From the NCBI GenBank assembly GCA_963850915.1, contig CAWKND010000007.1, positions 1 through 64,000 of the forward strand: a stretch of DNA of 64,000 nt. The letters run 5' to 3'. Within the stretch, counting starts at the first letter, position 1, and each line of letters starts with the position of its first letter. The notes beneath the pieces are model-generated. The model was not told the origin of the DNA. It was given only the letters and a program-made list of their open reading frames with translations, and ran no database searches. Both the position numbers and the translations under genes were made by a program. This stretch comes from CAVTWH01 sp963850915. Its GTDB lineage: Bacteria; Actinomycetota; Actinomycetes; Mycobacteriales; Micromonosporaceae. This document shows, piece by piece, positions 1 to 8,249 of this stretch.

Positions 1-2
1 CG

Positions 3-47
3 CTGACCGATCTGAGTGGGTACGCGAAGAACCTTTGCCTGCCCTGA
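3..47 (+). CDS. possible 3' end of an upstream gene (partial)
   Basis: An open frame enters from the left edge and reads LTDLSGYAKNLCLP before a TGA at 45-47. A strong hairpin follows about 40 bases later, which suits the end of a plus-strand gene. Only 14 residues are visible, so neither the family nor the reality of the frame can be established. Confidence 0.25.
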   Translation: MTDLSGYAKNLCLP

Positions 48-88
48 CCTGACCACGTTCTGCCGGCTCGTCTGTGATGAGCCCAGAA

Positions 89-118
89 CCGCCCCCGACC
101 TTCTCCGGTCGGGGGCGG
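89..118. terminator. bidirectional hairpin terminator
   Basis: Perfect 12-bp inverted repeat: arm 89-100, loop TTCTCC at 101-106, arm 107-118. It lies between the possible plus-strand gene ending at 47 and the minus-strand lipoprotein gene ending at 150. It could therefore stop transcription from both sides. There is no long T tract, as is usual in high-GC actinobacteria. Confidence 0.75.
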
Positions 119-149
119 GGTTGTGCTGTCTGGCAATGCGACTCGCGGT

Positions 150-944
150 TCAGCCGCGCTGAGAGGGGGTTGAGGACGGCGAGGAGGGTACGGCGGGTGA
201 GGTGGGCGGCGACGGCCGGCGGCGCAGTACCAGGACGACCACCAGCACAGCGAGCAGGAGGATCACCACGATCGCGACGATCAGCAGCACGATGGTGAGC
301 GAACTGCTGCCGCCACCGCCACCACTGCCCGGTGAGGCCGAGGTCGACACCGACGGGGACGCGGTGACGACCGTGGAGGTGGCGGTCAGGCTGGCCGGCT
401 TCACCACTCCGGCCGCGATGTTCCAGACAACGGTGTTTCCGCCGATGACCGTGCCGTTGGTCTGGTCGGCGGCGACCGTACCCGGCAGGGTCACGCTGAT
501 CTCCAGCGAGGTGGTACCGAGGAATGTCCGGGTTGAGTTCGCGTCGCCGTTGGGTACCGTCGCCGCGAGGGCGGCCGGGTCCAGGTTGACGGAGAAGGTG
601 AAGTGGTTGTCGGCGTGGGTGATCTGCACGCTGCCGGTGAACTGGGACAGTGGCACCTTGTTGTAGGTGATCAGCACCCCGTAGTTGGTGCCGTCGTCGT
701 ACGGCGTCTCGAGGCCGCCGGTGGGCAGCTTGGGCAGCTTGTTGCGATAGTTCTGGAAGCCCTGCTCCTGACTCAGACCACCAGAGGTCAGCTCGGACTT
801 CGGCGCGAACAGGGTGAGTTGACCAGTGACCGTGTCGTCGGTGTTGACCTGCAGGCCGGCCTTGAACTCCAGGCAACCGGACAGGACCAGCAGCAGCACC
901 GCCATCGCGGCAAGACGGGACAACGCCGTCAATCGGGCGACCAT
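150..944 (-). CDS. LppM-like lipoprotein with C-terminal membrane anchor
   Basis: This 264-residue protein starts at the ATG at 944, which places a lipoprotein signal directly at the N-terminus: basic MVAR, a hydrophobic run, then the lipobox LSGC at about residues 20-23. An upstream in-frame TTG at 986 would bury that signal. The body is a beta-rich LppM-type domain (typical beginning LEFKAGLQVNTDDTVTG). A glycine/serine linker, one transmembrane helix of about 25 residues and a basic proline-rich tail follow. A lipid anchor plus a C-terminal membrane helix should hold the domain on the outer face of the membrane. Mycobacterial LppM is linked to surface lipids, but no function is shown for this protein. 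Confidence 0.75.
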   Translation of the reverse strand: MVARLTALSRLAAMAVLLLVLSGCLEFKAGLQVNTDDTVTGQLTLFAPKSELTSGGLSQEQGFQNYRNKLPKLPTGGLETPYDDGTNYGVLITYNKVPLSQFTGSVQITHADNHFTFSVNLDPAALAATVPNGDANSTRTFLGTTSLEISVTLPGTVAADQTNGTVIGGNTVVWNIAAGVVKPASLTATSTVVTASPSVSTSASPGSGGGGGSSSLTIVLLIVAIVVILLLAVLVVVLVLRRRPSPPTSPAVPSSPSSTPSQRG

Positions 945-1025
945 CCGCTCAGTCTGGCCATCGACGCCCGCGAGTGCAGTCAGCAATCCGTCTCGTAGTG
1001 TGCCGATCTGGTTACAGCTAGTTGA

Positions 1026-2006
1026 TCATCGTTCGTCGACGGCGGCGCCGCCGGCTGCCCGCAGGTACCGCTCGCCCAGGGTACGCAGCGCCGCTGCCAG
1101 CTCCGGCGAGTCGGTGACCTCGAAGTCGGCGCCGAGCATGCCGAGCCAGGTGGCCAGCATCTCCACGTTGTCCGAGCCGGTACGCACCACGCACGTCTGC
1201 GCGTCGACCGGCTCGACGGTGCCGGCCGAGACCGGCAGCCGCTGTGCCACCCGCTCGGCGGAGGCGTGCACGGTGACCGTCCCGTGGTAGCGCCAGGTCG
1301 CCATGCCGACCTTGCGGGACACGTACTCGGCGAGATCCTCGGCGGGTAGCGGTCGCGGGGTGAAGCGGGGGCCGGTGGGGGTACGCGGTTGCATCCGGTC
1401 CACCCGGAAGGTACGCCAGTCGGCGCGCTCCACGTCCCAGGCCACCAGGTACCAGCGCCGTCCCCAGTTGACCAGCCGGTAGGGCTCCGCCTCGCGGCGG
1501 CTCTGCGCTCCGTCGTGCGTCGCGTAGTCGAAGCGCAGCCGTTCCCGGTCGCGGCAGGCGGCCACCAGCGTGGTCAGTACCTCCGCGGTGACCCGCGGCC
1601 CGCCGGGCAGCGCCGGTACCGACACGGTGAAGCTCTGCAACGCGTTCAGCCGGTGCCGCAGCCGGGAGGGCAGCACCTGCTCCAGTTTGGCCAGTGCGCG
1701 CAGCGACGACTCCTCGATGCCGGCCACCGAGCCGGTCGCGCCCGAGCGCAGCCCGACCGCCACGGCCACCGCCTCCTCGTCGTCGAGCAGCAGTGGCGGC
1801 AGGGCGGCGCCCGCGCCGAGCCGGTACCCGCCGACGGCGCCCCGGGTCGCGTGCACCGGGTACCCGAGGGCGCGCAGCCGCTCCACGTCGTTGCGGACGG
1901 TACGGGTGCTCACCTCCAGCCGGCCGGCGAGCTCGGTACCGGTCCACTCGCGCGGTGTCTGCAGCAGGGACAGCAGGCGCAGCAGCCGGGCTGAGGTCTC
2001 CAACAC
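1026..2006 (-). CDS. WYL-domain HTH transcriptional regulator (YafY/DeoR type)
   Basis: The 326-residue protein begins with a winged HTH (residues about 5-60, recognition-helix region VSTRTVRNDVERLRALGYP). A WYL ligand-sensing domain follows, with the characteristic aromatic stretch NWGRRWYLVAWD near residues 182-193, and then a WCX-type C-terminal region. Such proteins are usually ligand-responsive regulators of adjacent genes. The gene diverges from the MFS exporter at 2069, and a perfect inverted repeat lies between them at 2026-2050. The simplest reading is that this protein binds there and controls both genes. The effector is unknown. Confidence 0.9.
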   Translation of the reverse strand: MLETSARLLRLLSLLQTPREWTGTELAGRLEVSTRTVRNDVERLRALGYPVHATRGAVGGYRLGAGAALPPLLLDDEEAVAVAVGLRSGATGSVAGIEESSLRALAKLEQVLPSRLRHRLNALQSFTVSVPALPGGPRVTAEVLTTLVAACRDRERLRFDYATHDGAQSRREAEPYRLVNWGRRWYLVAWDVERADWRTFRVDRMQPRTPTGPRFTPRPLPAEDLAEYVSRKVGMATWRYHGTVTVHASAERVAQRLPVSAGTVEPVDAQTCVVRTGSDNVEMLATWLGMLGADFEVTDSPELAAALRTLGERYLRAAGGAAVDER

Positions 2007-2025
2007 TCCTTCATCCTGCCACGCG

Positions 2026-2050
2026 CATTAGGAACCGAACGTTCCTAATG
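2026..2050. promoter_or_regulatory. operator: perfect 10-bp inverted repeat
   Basis: CATTAGGAAC (2026-2035), spacer CGAAC, then GTTCCTAATG (2041-2050). It sits in the 62-bp divergent region between the WYL regulator (start 2006) and the exporter (start 2069), and ends 18 bases before the chosen exporter start. Symmetry and placement suggest a dimeric repressor site, most likely for the adjacent WYL protein. Confidence 0.8.
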
Positions 2051-2068
2051 GCCTGGAAGGCTCAGGGC

Positions 2069-3583
2069 ATGGAGAAGAGCATGGACATGACGAGCGACAT
2101 CAAGACGCGTGACACGACCGCGCCCCGGGACCGGCGCTGGCTCGGCCTGTTCGCCGTACTGGCGGCGATGATCCTGAACATCCTCGACTCGACGATCGTC
2201 AACGTGGCGGCCCCGTCGATCCGGGCCGACCTCGGCGGCTCGTACGCCAGCCTGCAGTGGTACGCGGCGGCGTACACGCTGGCGCTGGCCGTCGGGCTGC
2301 TGACCGGCGGGCGGCTGGGTGACATGTTCGGCCGGCGCCGGATGCTGCTCGGCGGGGTGACCGGCTTCGTGCTGGCCTCGGCCGGCTGCGCGCTGGCCTG
2401 GTCGCCGGCCGCGCTGATCGGCGCCCGCACGGTGCAGGGGCTGTGCGGAGCCATCCTGGTACCGCAGTGCTTCGGGCTGATCCGCGACCTGTTCCCGCCG
2501 CAGCAGATCGGCAAGGCGTTCGGTGCGCTCGGCCCGGTGATCGGCCTGTCCACGATCGCCGGCCCGGTGGTCGCCGGGCTGCTCGTGGACGGCAACATCC
2601 TCGGTACCGGCTGGCGCGCGGTCTTCCTGCTCAACCTGCCGGTCGGCCTGTTCGCCGTACTGGCCGGACGGCGGGCGCTGCCGGCGAACCGGCCGAACCC
2701 GGGGCTCCGGCTCGACCTGGTCGGTGCGCTGATCGCCGGCGTCGGCATGTTCGCGCTGGTGTACCCGCTGGTACAGGGGCGTGAGCAGGGCTGGCCGGCG
2801 CACCTGCTGGTGCTGCTGGGCGCCGCCGTGGTCATCCTCGCCGGTTTCGTGGCCTACCAGCTGCGCCGCCGCCGCTCCGGGCGTACCCCGCTGGTGGAGT
2901 TGAGCGTCTTCGCGCTGCGGTCGTACACCTCGGGGGTTGCCTTCGTCATTGTCTTCTTCGGCTCCATCGTCGGCTTCTCGCTGTCGGTCGGCCTCTTCCT
3001 CCAGCTGGGTCTGCATGACAGTCCGGCCAAGGCGAGCCTGACGATGGTCGCCTGGGCGATCGGCGCGTTCCTCGGCTCCGGCTTCGGCGCCACCATGATG
3101 GGGCGGCTGGGCCGGCGGATCCTGCACATCGGGTTGACCCTGATGGCGCTCGGCCTGACCGGGGCCTATCTGGTACTGGACCACGGCACCGCCGGAATCG
3201 GCTGGCGGCTGGCGGGTCCGCTGCTCGGGTACGGCATCGGGATGGGCATGATCTTCGTACCGCTCTTCGACATCATCATGGGCGAGATCCGCGACCATGA
3301 GGTCGGCTCCGCCTCCGGCCTGCTGGAGTCGTTGCAGCAGCTGGGTTCCACGCTGGGCGTGGCGGTACTCGGCACGGTGTTCTTCGGCGCGCTCGGTACC
3401 CCGCCGGTGCTCGCCGACTTCGTCGGAGCGTCGCAGCACGTGGCGCTGCTCTCCATCGGGCTGGTGATGTTCGCGTTCGGGCTGGCGTTCCTGTTGCCGC
3501 GCAAGGCCCGCGCGCACGCCCCGGTACCGACAGCGGAGGCCGCCCCGGACGACGTCGAAGAGCCGGTAGCCGCGCTCGTCTGA
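2069..3583 (+). CDS. MFS transporter, DHA2 (14-TM) drug exporter family
   Basis: A 504-residue integral membrane protein with about 14 hydrophobic segments. After the first helix it carries the DHA2-type LDSTIVNVAAPSI stretch. The MFS loop motif appears as GGRLGDMFGRRRML, and a motif-C-like GPVIGLSTIAGPVVAGLL lies in helix 5. I chose ATG 2069 because GGAAGG lies eight bases upstream. ATG 2048 is also in frame but lies inside the operator palindrome. The family exports drugs or metabolites by proton antiport; the substrate is not predictable. It diverges from the WYL regulator, which suggests inducible efflux. Confidence 0.92.
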   Translation: MEKSMDMTSDIKTRDTTAPRDRRWLGLFAVLAAMILNILDSTIVNVAAPSIRADLGGSYASLQWYAAAYTLALAVGLLTGGRLGDMFGRRRMLLGGVTGFVLASAGCALAWSPAALIGARTVQGLCGAILVPQCFGLIRDLFPPQQIGKAFGALGPVIGLSTIAGPVVAGLLVDGNILGTGWRAVFLLNLPVGLFAVLAGRRALPANRPNPGLRLDLVGALIAGVGMFALVYPLVQGREQGWPAHLLVLLGAAVVILAGFVAYQLRRRRSGRTPLVELSVFALRSYTSGVAFVIVFFGSIVGFSLSVGLFLQLGLHDSPAKASLTMVAWAIGAFLGSGFGATMMGRLGRRILHIGLTLMALGLTGAYLVLDHGTAGIGWRLAGPLLGYGIGMGMIFVPLFDIIMGEIRDHEVGSASGLLESLQQLGSTLGVAVLGTVFFGALGTPPVLADFVGASQHVALLSIGLVMFAFGLAFLLPRKARAHAPVPTAEAAPDDVEEPVAALV

Positions 3584-3596
3584 CCTGCGGCAAGGG

Positions 3597-3624
3597 AAAG
3601 GGCGCCGGGGTCCCGGCGCCCTTT
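3597..3624. terminator. bidirectional hairpin terminator
   Basis: Arms AAAGGGCGCCGGG (3597-3609) and CCCGGCGCCCTTT (3612-3624) are perfectly complementary. The hairpin lies between the convergent exporter (end 3583) and GH5 gene (end 3642), with A and T tracts at its base in both orientations. Confidence 0.8.
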
Positions 3625-3641
3625 CGCGTTCTAGAAGGCGG

Positions 3642-5120
3642 TCAGCCGATGACGATGTGGGCGATGTTCGCGGCCACGGTCGGGGTGATGGTGAGTACGC
3701 CAGCGGCCCACGCGCACTCCGCCGGGACAGGTGCGCCGTCCGGATCGAGTGCGCGGATCTCGTACCCGGCCGGGTCGGCCACCGGGTACGCCAGCGGCTG
3801 GCCCGCTTCGGCCGCCACGTGCAGCCGCTCCTGCGGGGCGTACGGGCGGCCGTCGGTCTGGTGCCAGCTCTCCTCATACCCGTCGCCGGCGCTGGGGACG
3901 ATGACCACCCCATCGCCGTACCGGAAGTGCTGCCCGTCCGGCCCCTTCGCCTCCGGGTCGGGCGTGCCGCCCCAGGCCGGGATACGCAGCGGCGGCTGGG
4001 CGAAGAGCGCGTTGACGAAGGCGTCCCGCCGCTCGCAGCGCTCGACCCGCATGTCCCGGAGGAACTCGGTGAGCATCCGCCACGCCTCCTCGGCGTCCAC
4101 CGGCGTACCCGGCTCGGCGACCTGCTCCCAGCCGGCCGGCACCGGTACCGACAGCGGCGAGGTGAGCGTGCCGAGCTTCTTCCACGGCCACACGTTCCAG
4201 CCGATGTTGTGCCGCTCGTACAGCCGGGTCATCGCGTAGATCCATTCGGGGTTGTTCTCGCCGCCCTCCCCCATGAAAATGGGCAGCCCCAAGCGTTCCC
4301 GGGCGTCCAGGTACTCGACGATCTCGTCCCGCTCCGGCGGGCACCAGTACCGGTGGAACTGCAGTACCGAGTTGGTGTCCCAGACCTCGGTGAAGATCGA
4401 CCAGTTGGTGGCCCAGTGCGAGCCCTCATACATGATCAGGTGATTGGTGTCGATGGCTCGGATGGCGGCGGTCAGCTCGATGTAGAGCGCGCGCAGCTGT
4501 TCTGGGTAGGTGTGCTGCCACTCGTTGGGCAGCGGCTCGTTGAGCAGGTCGTAGCCGAGCACGATGGGCTCGTCCCGGTACCGCCGGGCGAGCGCCTCCC
4601 ACAGCGCGACCGTCTGTTCGCGGTAGCGCTCGTTCATGAACAGCTCGGGCTTGCCGTTGGGCGAGTCGTCGATGTTGGTACCGGTCTGCCCGCCCGGCGC
4701 ACCGTGCAGGTCCAGCAGTACCCACAGGTTGTGCTGTCCGCACCAGGCGATCAGCCGGTCGATGATCTGAAACCCTTCTTCCACAAGGGTTCCGTCGTCG
4801 GTCATCACGATCCGCGAGTTGATCGGCAGGCGCACGTGGTCGAAGCCCTGCTCGGCGATGAGTGCGATGTCCGCCTCGTCGATGAAGTGCGCCCGGAACT
4901 CGGTCCACAGCTGGGCCGCGCGCTCGGGCCCGACCAGTTCGGCGATGCGCCCCTCGATCTGCCGGGGCGCGCCCATCCGGTCCGGGAACCGCCACATGTA
5001 CCCCTCCGGCAGCAGCCAGTTGCCCAGCCCGACACCGCGCAGCAGCAGCGGGTTGCCCGCGCCGTCCACAATGTCCTGTCCGGCCACCCGTACGTACCCG
5101 TTGAACCGGCTGTCGACCAC
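3642..5120 (-). CDS. glycoside hydrolase family 5 (exo-beta-glucanase-like)
   Basis: The 492-residue protein has the GH5 barrel: early RGVGLGNWLLPEGYMW, acid/base Glu in YDLLNEPLPNEW, and the nucleophile Glu in PIFMGEGGEN. The first motif resembles exo-1,3-beta-glucanases and related cellulase-fold enzymes. A beta-rich domain occupies roughly the last 130 residues. I start at GTG 5120, which has GGGGGAG six bases upstream and precedes the conserved SRFNGYVRVAG region. The frame stays open to 5396 but that extension looks non-coding. No signal peptide is seen, so it probably acts on imported oligosaccharides in the cytoplasm. A LacI-type palindrome 51 bp upstream suggests sugar-responsive repression. 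Confidence 0.88.
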   Translation of the reverse strand: MVDSRFNGYVRVAGQDIVDGAGNPLLLRGVGLGNWLLPEGYMWRFPDRMGAPRQIEGRIAELVGPERAAQLWTEFRAHFIDEADIALIAEQGFDHVRLPINSRIVMTDDGTLVEEGFQIIDRLIAWCGQHNLWVLLDLHGAPGGQTGTNIDDSPNGKPELFMNERYREQTVALWEALARRYRDEPIVLGYDLLNEPLPNEWQHTYPEQLRALYIELTAAIRAIDTNHLIMYEGSHWATNWSIFTEVWDTNSVLQFHRYWCPPERDEIVEYLDARERLGLPIFMGEGGENNPEWIYAMTRLYERHNIGWNVWPWKKLGTLTSPLSVPVPAGWEQVAEPGTPVDAEEAWRMLTEFLRDMRVERCERRDAFVNALFAQPPLRIPAWGGTPDPEAKGPDGQHFRYGDGVVIVPSAGDGYEESWHQTDGRPYAPQERLHVAAEAGQPLAYPVADPAGYEIRALDPDGAPVPAECAWAAGVLTITPTVAANIAHIVIG

Positions 5121-5534
5121 GAGCTTCTCCCCCGACCCTCCGCCGTTGTCCGGGGTGGTGTGGTCGCCGAGTCGGAAACGTTTCCGACCGGGCGGACCGT
5201 CAACGTCCGGAAACGGCGCCTGTGAACTGGAGCGACCGTCAGCCGCCCCCGTCATCGCGGGCAGGACGCCTGGCCGGCACGCATACCACCGGACACGATC
5301 GGTCGCTTCCGCAGCATAGCGGGCGCGACGGACGCGGCCCACCCCGTGCCGGTTCCGGAACTTGGCGCCGTTTCCGAGCATCCCGGCGGCGGACATCCGA
5401 CGTCGTGGACAACGCGCAGGCCGTCCCGGTTCCGGTACCGCGACAGCCGGCGGGGAGGGCAGGAAACTCAGTGCGACAGCGGCGCCACCGGCGCGCCCGG
5501 CGCCGGTTGGATCAGCCGGGACCGCGATGCCGGT
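5121..5534. other. 414-bp intergenic region upstream of the GH5 gene
   Basis: It holds the GH5 promoter region: a minus-strand TTGACG (-35-like, 5198-5203) about 10 bp upstream of the 18-bp palindrome at 5171-5188. A small hairpin, ACCGGCGC/GCGCCGGT (5487-5507), precedes the end of the next minus-strand gene. I see no additional gene. Confidence 0.5.
5171..5188. promoter_or_regulatory. LacI-family type operator palindrome
   Basis: GTCGGAAACGTTTCCGAC is a perfect 18-bp palindrome with a central CG, the classic form of a LacI/GalR-family operator. It lies 51 bp upstream of the GH5 start and just downstream of a TTGACG -35-like element, so a bound repressor would block the promoter. No LacI gene is adjacent, so the regulator must be elsewhere. 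Confidence 0.8.
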
Positions 5535-6329
5535 TCAGCCGGTCGCCGCTGTCGTGCGGACCAACTCCGCGCGCAGGAACTGCTGTACCCGGTCGTAGAG
5601 CCCGCGACCGAGGCTGATCCGGGCCACCCCGAGCCGGGCCAGCTCGGCCGGCTCCGGCGCACCCGGCCGGGCCAGGATGTTGACCGCCCCGCCCAACTGC
5701 TCCACGAGTGCCCGGATCGCCGCCGGTTCGCTGGCGAAGATCGGGTAGACGCAGTCCGCGCCCGCCGCCAGGTACCGCCGGCCGCGGGAGACCGCGTCGG
5801 CCAGCCGCTGCTCGGGGGTACCCGTGCCGCGCAGGTACGAGTCGACGCGCGCGTTGATGACCACGGGTACGCCAGCCCGGTCGGCCGCCGCGCGTACCCC
5901 GGCCAGGTACTCGGCCTGCCGGTCCGGGTCGACCAGCGCGCCGGTACCGTCGGAGTCCTCCAGGTTGCAGCCGACCGCGCCGGCAGCGAGTAGCCGCTCG
6001 ACGAATTCGGCCGGGCCCAGCCGGTACCCCCGCTCCAGGTCGGCGGTGACCGGCAGGTCGACCGCGCGGCTGATCCGGGCGACGGTGTCGAGCATTTCGG
6101 CAACCGGGGTCTGCTCGCCGTCCGCCCAGCCGAGCGCCTCGGCCACGGCGCCGCTGCTGGTGGCCACCGCCGGCAGCCCGGCCGCGGCGACCGCCCGGGC
6201 CGAGCCGGCGTCCCAGGCGTTTGCGAGCAGCAGCGGCCGACCGGGCAGGTGCAGCCCACGTAGCGTCTCCGCCCGCGCAACCAGCTCGGCCTGCCGGTCA
6301 GCCGCCGGCGCTGATGTTGGCGGTGTCAT
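5535..6329 (-). CDS. isocitrate lyase/PEP mutase superfamily protein
   Basis: The 264-residue TIM-barrel protein shows the superfamily pattern: LLLANAWDAGSARAVAAAG near the N-terminus, TSSGAVAEALGWADGE, the metal-site acid stretch VTADLERGYR, and NLEDSDG. Members cleave or form C-C or C-P bonds in oxo-acids (PEP mutase, 2-methylisocitrate lyase, oxaloacetate decarboxylase). The KKCGH loop of true isocitrate lyase is absent. The ATG at 6329 overlaps the stop of the AhpD-like gene (ATGA), indicating translational coupling; an alternative GTG at 6341 is less likely. The exact substrate cannot be told from sequence. Confidence 0.85.
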   Translation of the reverse strand: MTPPTSAPAADRQAELVARAETLRGLHLPGRPLLLANAWDAGSARAVAAAGLPAVATSSGAVAEALGWADGEQTPVAEMLDTVARISRAVDLPVTADLERGYRLGPAEFVERLLAAGAVGCNLEDSDGTGALVDPDRQAEYLAGVRAAADRAGVPVVINARVDSYLRGTGTPEQRLADAVSRGRRYLAAGADCVYPIFASEPAAIRALVEQLGGAVNILARPGAPEPAELARLGVARISLGRGLYDRVQQFLRAELVRTTAATG

Positions 6330-6790
6330 GACAGGGGCCACGGGTGGGCACTGGCGCCGAGCCGGTTCCAGGCGTTGATCACCGTGATCACCCAGATCAG
6401 CTCGGCCAGCTGGAGCTGGTCGAACTCGGCTGCGGCAGCGGCGAACACCTCATCGGTGACACCGTACTCGGTCAGCCGGGTCATCGCCTCGGTCAGCGCC
6501 AGCGCGGCGCGCTCGCGGGCGGTGAAGAACGGCACCTCGCGCCAGACCGGCAGCAGGAACAGCCGCCGCTCGCTCTCGCCGGCCGCGCGGGCGTCGCGGG
6601 AGTGCATGTCGACGCAGTACGCGCAGCCGTTGAGCTGCGAGGCGCGGGCGCGTACCAGCTCCTGCAGTGACGCCTCCAGGGAGGTACGCCGGGAGGCGGC
6701 CTCCAGCGCGTTCATCGCCTTGTCCAGGTGGGGTACCAGCTCGTCGACGGCGAGCCGGACGGGGATCTCGAATGCGGTCTCAGTGGTCAT
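6326..6790 (-). CDS. carboxymuconolactone decarboxylase/AhpD-like protein
   Basis: The 154-residue helical protein carries the AhpD-type redox motif in NGCAYCVDMHSRDAR: CxxC followed by the conserved histidine three residues on. The family includes alkylhydroperoxidases that reduce peroxides with these two cysteines. Length and motif fit the peroxidase-related group. It is first in a two-gene minus-strand unit, with its stop overlapping the start of the PEP mutase-like gene. It diverges from the MocR regulator at 6837 across only 46 bp, so MocR may control this pair. Confidence 0.88.
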   Translation of the reverse strand: MTTETAFEIPVRLAVDELVPHLDKAMNALEAASRRTSLEASLQELVRARASQLNGCAYCVDMHSRDARAAGESERRLFLLPVWREVPFFTARERAALALTEAMTRLTEYGVTDEVFAAAAAEFDQLQLAELIWVITVINAWNRLGASAHPWPLS

Positions 6791-6836
6791 GGGTCAACGG
6801 TATGACGCAAGTGTGCCCACGCTAAGGTCCGATACT

Positions 6837-8249
6837 GTGCCGATAGATTGGGCCACTTTCGGAGTCGACCTGCACCTGGAGCTGGACGCGAGCGGCGGAC
6901 GCCGGGCCGGCCTGGAGCGGGCGCTGCGCGAAGCGATCCGCACCGGCCGGCTGGCGGCAGGCAGCCGGCTGCCCTCCAGCCGGGCACTCGCCACTGAACT
7001 CGGCATCGCCCGGAACACCGTCGGGGCCGCCTACGACCAGCTGGTCGCCGAGGGGTACCTGAGCGCCCGGTCGGGCTCGGGTACCACCGTGGCCGCCCTC
7101 CCGCCCGCCGGGCCGGTACCCGCCACCCAGCCCGTGGTTGACCAGCCGCGCTACGACCTGCGGCCGGGTACCCCCGACCCGACCACGTTCCCGGTTGCCG
7201 CCTGGCTACGGGCGACCCGGCGGGCACTGGCTGCCGCTCCGGCGAGCGCGTACGGGTACGGCGACCCGCGCGGCCGGGTGGAGCTGCGTACCGCCCTGGC
7301 CGGGTACCTGGGCCGGGCGCGCGGCGTACTCGCCCACCCCGACCGGATCGTGGTCGTCTCCGGGTACGTGCAGGCGCTCGCGCTGCTGACCACGGCACTT
7401 CGGGCCGGGGCCGCGGTGGACATCGCGATGGAGGATCCGGGGCTGGCCTTCCACCGGGACATCGCGACGCACGCCGGTGCACGAGTGATGCCGCTGCCGG
7501 TGGACGAGCGGGGCGCCCGTACCGACCTGCTGTCCACGCCTGCCTTCGCGGGCGTGCGGGCGGCGGTGCTCACCCCCGCGCACCAGTACCCGACCGGAGT
7601 CACCCTGCACGCCCAGCGCCGGCTCGCCGCGACCGGCTGGGCGCGCGCCGGTGAGCGGCTGGTCGTGGAGGACGACTACGACGGGGAGTTCCGCTACGAC
7701 CGGCAGCCGGTCGGTGCGCTGCAGGGCATCGCACCCGACCGGGTGGCCTACGTGGGTACCGCGTCGAAGACGCTCGGGCCGGCGCTGCGGTTGGCCTGGC
7801 TGGTACTGCCGGAGTGGCTGCTGGAGCCGCTGGTCACCGCGAAGCGCCACGCCGACCTGCACACCGAGTCGCTCGGCCAGCTCACCCTCGCCGAGTTCAT
7901 CGCCGACCACGGGTACGACCGGCATGTCCGCGCCTGCCGGCTGCGTTACCGGCGGCGGCGGGACCTGCTGCTGCGCCGGCTGCGCCCGCAGCTCGGGTAC
8001 GGCCGCCGGGTGGAGGGCGTGGCGGCCGGCCTGCACGCTCTCATCCGGCTGTCCCCGGACGGTGCCGGCGAACAGCGCCTGCTGGATGCGGCAAGGGCGC
8101 GGGGGCTGCTGCTGGATGGGCTGGGCAGCCACTGGTACCGGCCGGCCGGGCAGCCGGAGGGGCTCGTGGTCGGGTACGGCACGCCCGGGGAGAGCGGCTA
8201 CCCGGCCGCGCTCGACGTGCTGTCCCGGGTACTGCGCGAATCCAGCTGA
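6837..8249 (+). CDS. MocR/PdxR-type regulator (GntR HTH + aminotransferase fold)
   Basis: The 470-residue protein has an N-terminal GntR winged helix (SRLPSSRALATELGIARNTV, residues about 40-60). A linker and a fold-type-I aminotransferase domain follow, with the PLP lysine in GTASKTLGP near residue 313 and EDDYDGEFRYDR as the PLP-ring aspartate region. MocR proteins sense PLP, amino acids or amines and usually regulate the divergent gene. GTG 6837 matches the expected N-terminus. A TAAGGT -10-like box eight bases upstream suggests a leaderless mRNA. Its last 52 bp overlap the convergent membrane-protein gene. Confidence 0.9.
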   Translation: MPIDWATFGVDLHLELDASGGRRAGLERALREAIRTGRLAAGSRLPSSRALATELGIARNTVGAAYDQLVAEGYLSARSGSGTTVAALPPAGPVPATQPVVDQPRYDLRPGTPDPTTFPVAAWLRATRRALAAAPASAYGYGDPRGRVELRTALAGYLGRARGVLAHPDRIVVVSGYVQALALLTTALRAGAAVDIAMEDPGLAFHRDIATHAGARVMPLPVDERGARTDLLSTPAFAGVRAAVLTPAHQYPTGVTLHAQRRLAATGWARAGERLVVEDDYDGEFRYDRQPVGALQGIAPDRVAYVGTASKTLGPALRLAWLVLPEWLLEPLVTAKRHADLHTESLGQLTLAEFIADHGYDRHVRACRLRYRRRRDLLLRRLRPQLGYGRRVEGVAAGLHALIRLSPDGAGEQRLLDAARARGLLLDGLGSHWYRPAGQPEGLVVGYGTPGESGYPAALDVLSRVLRESS

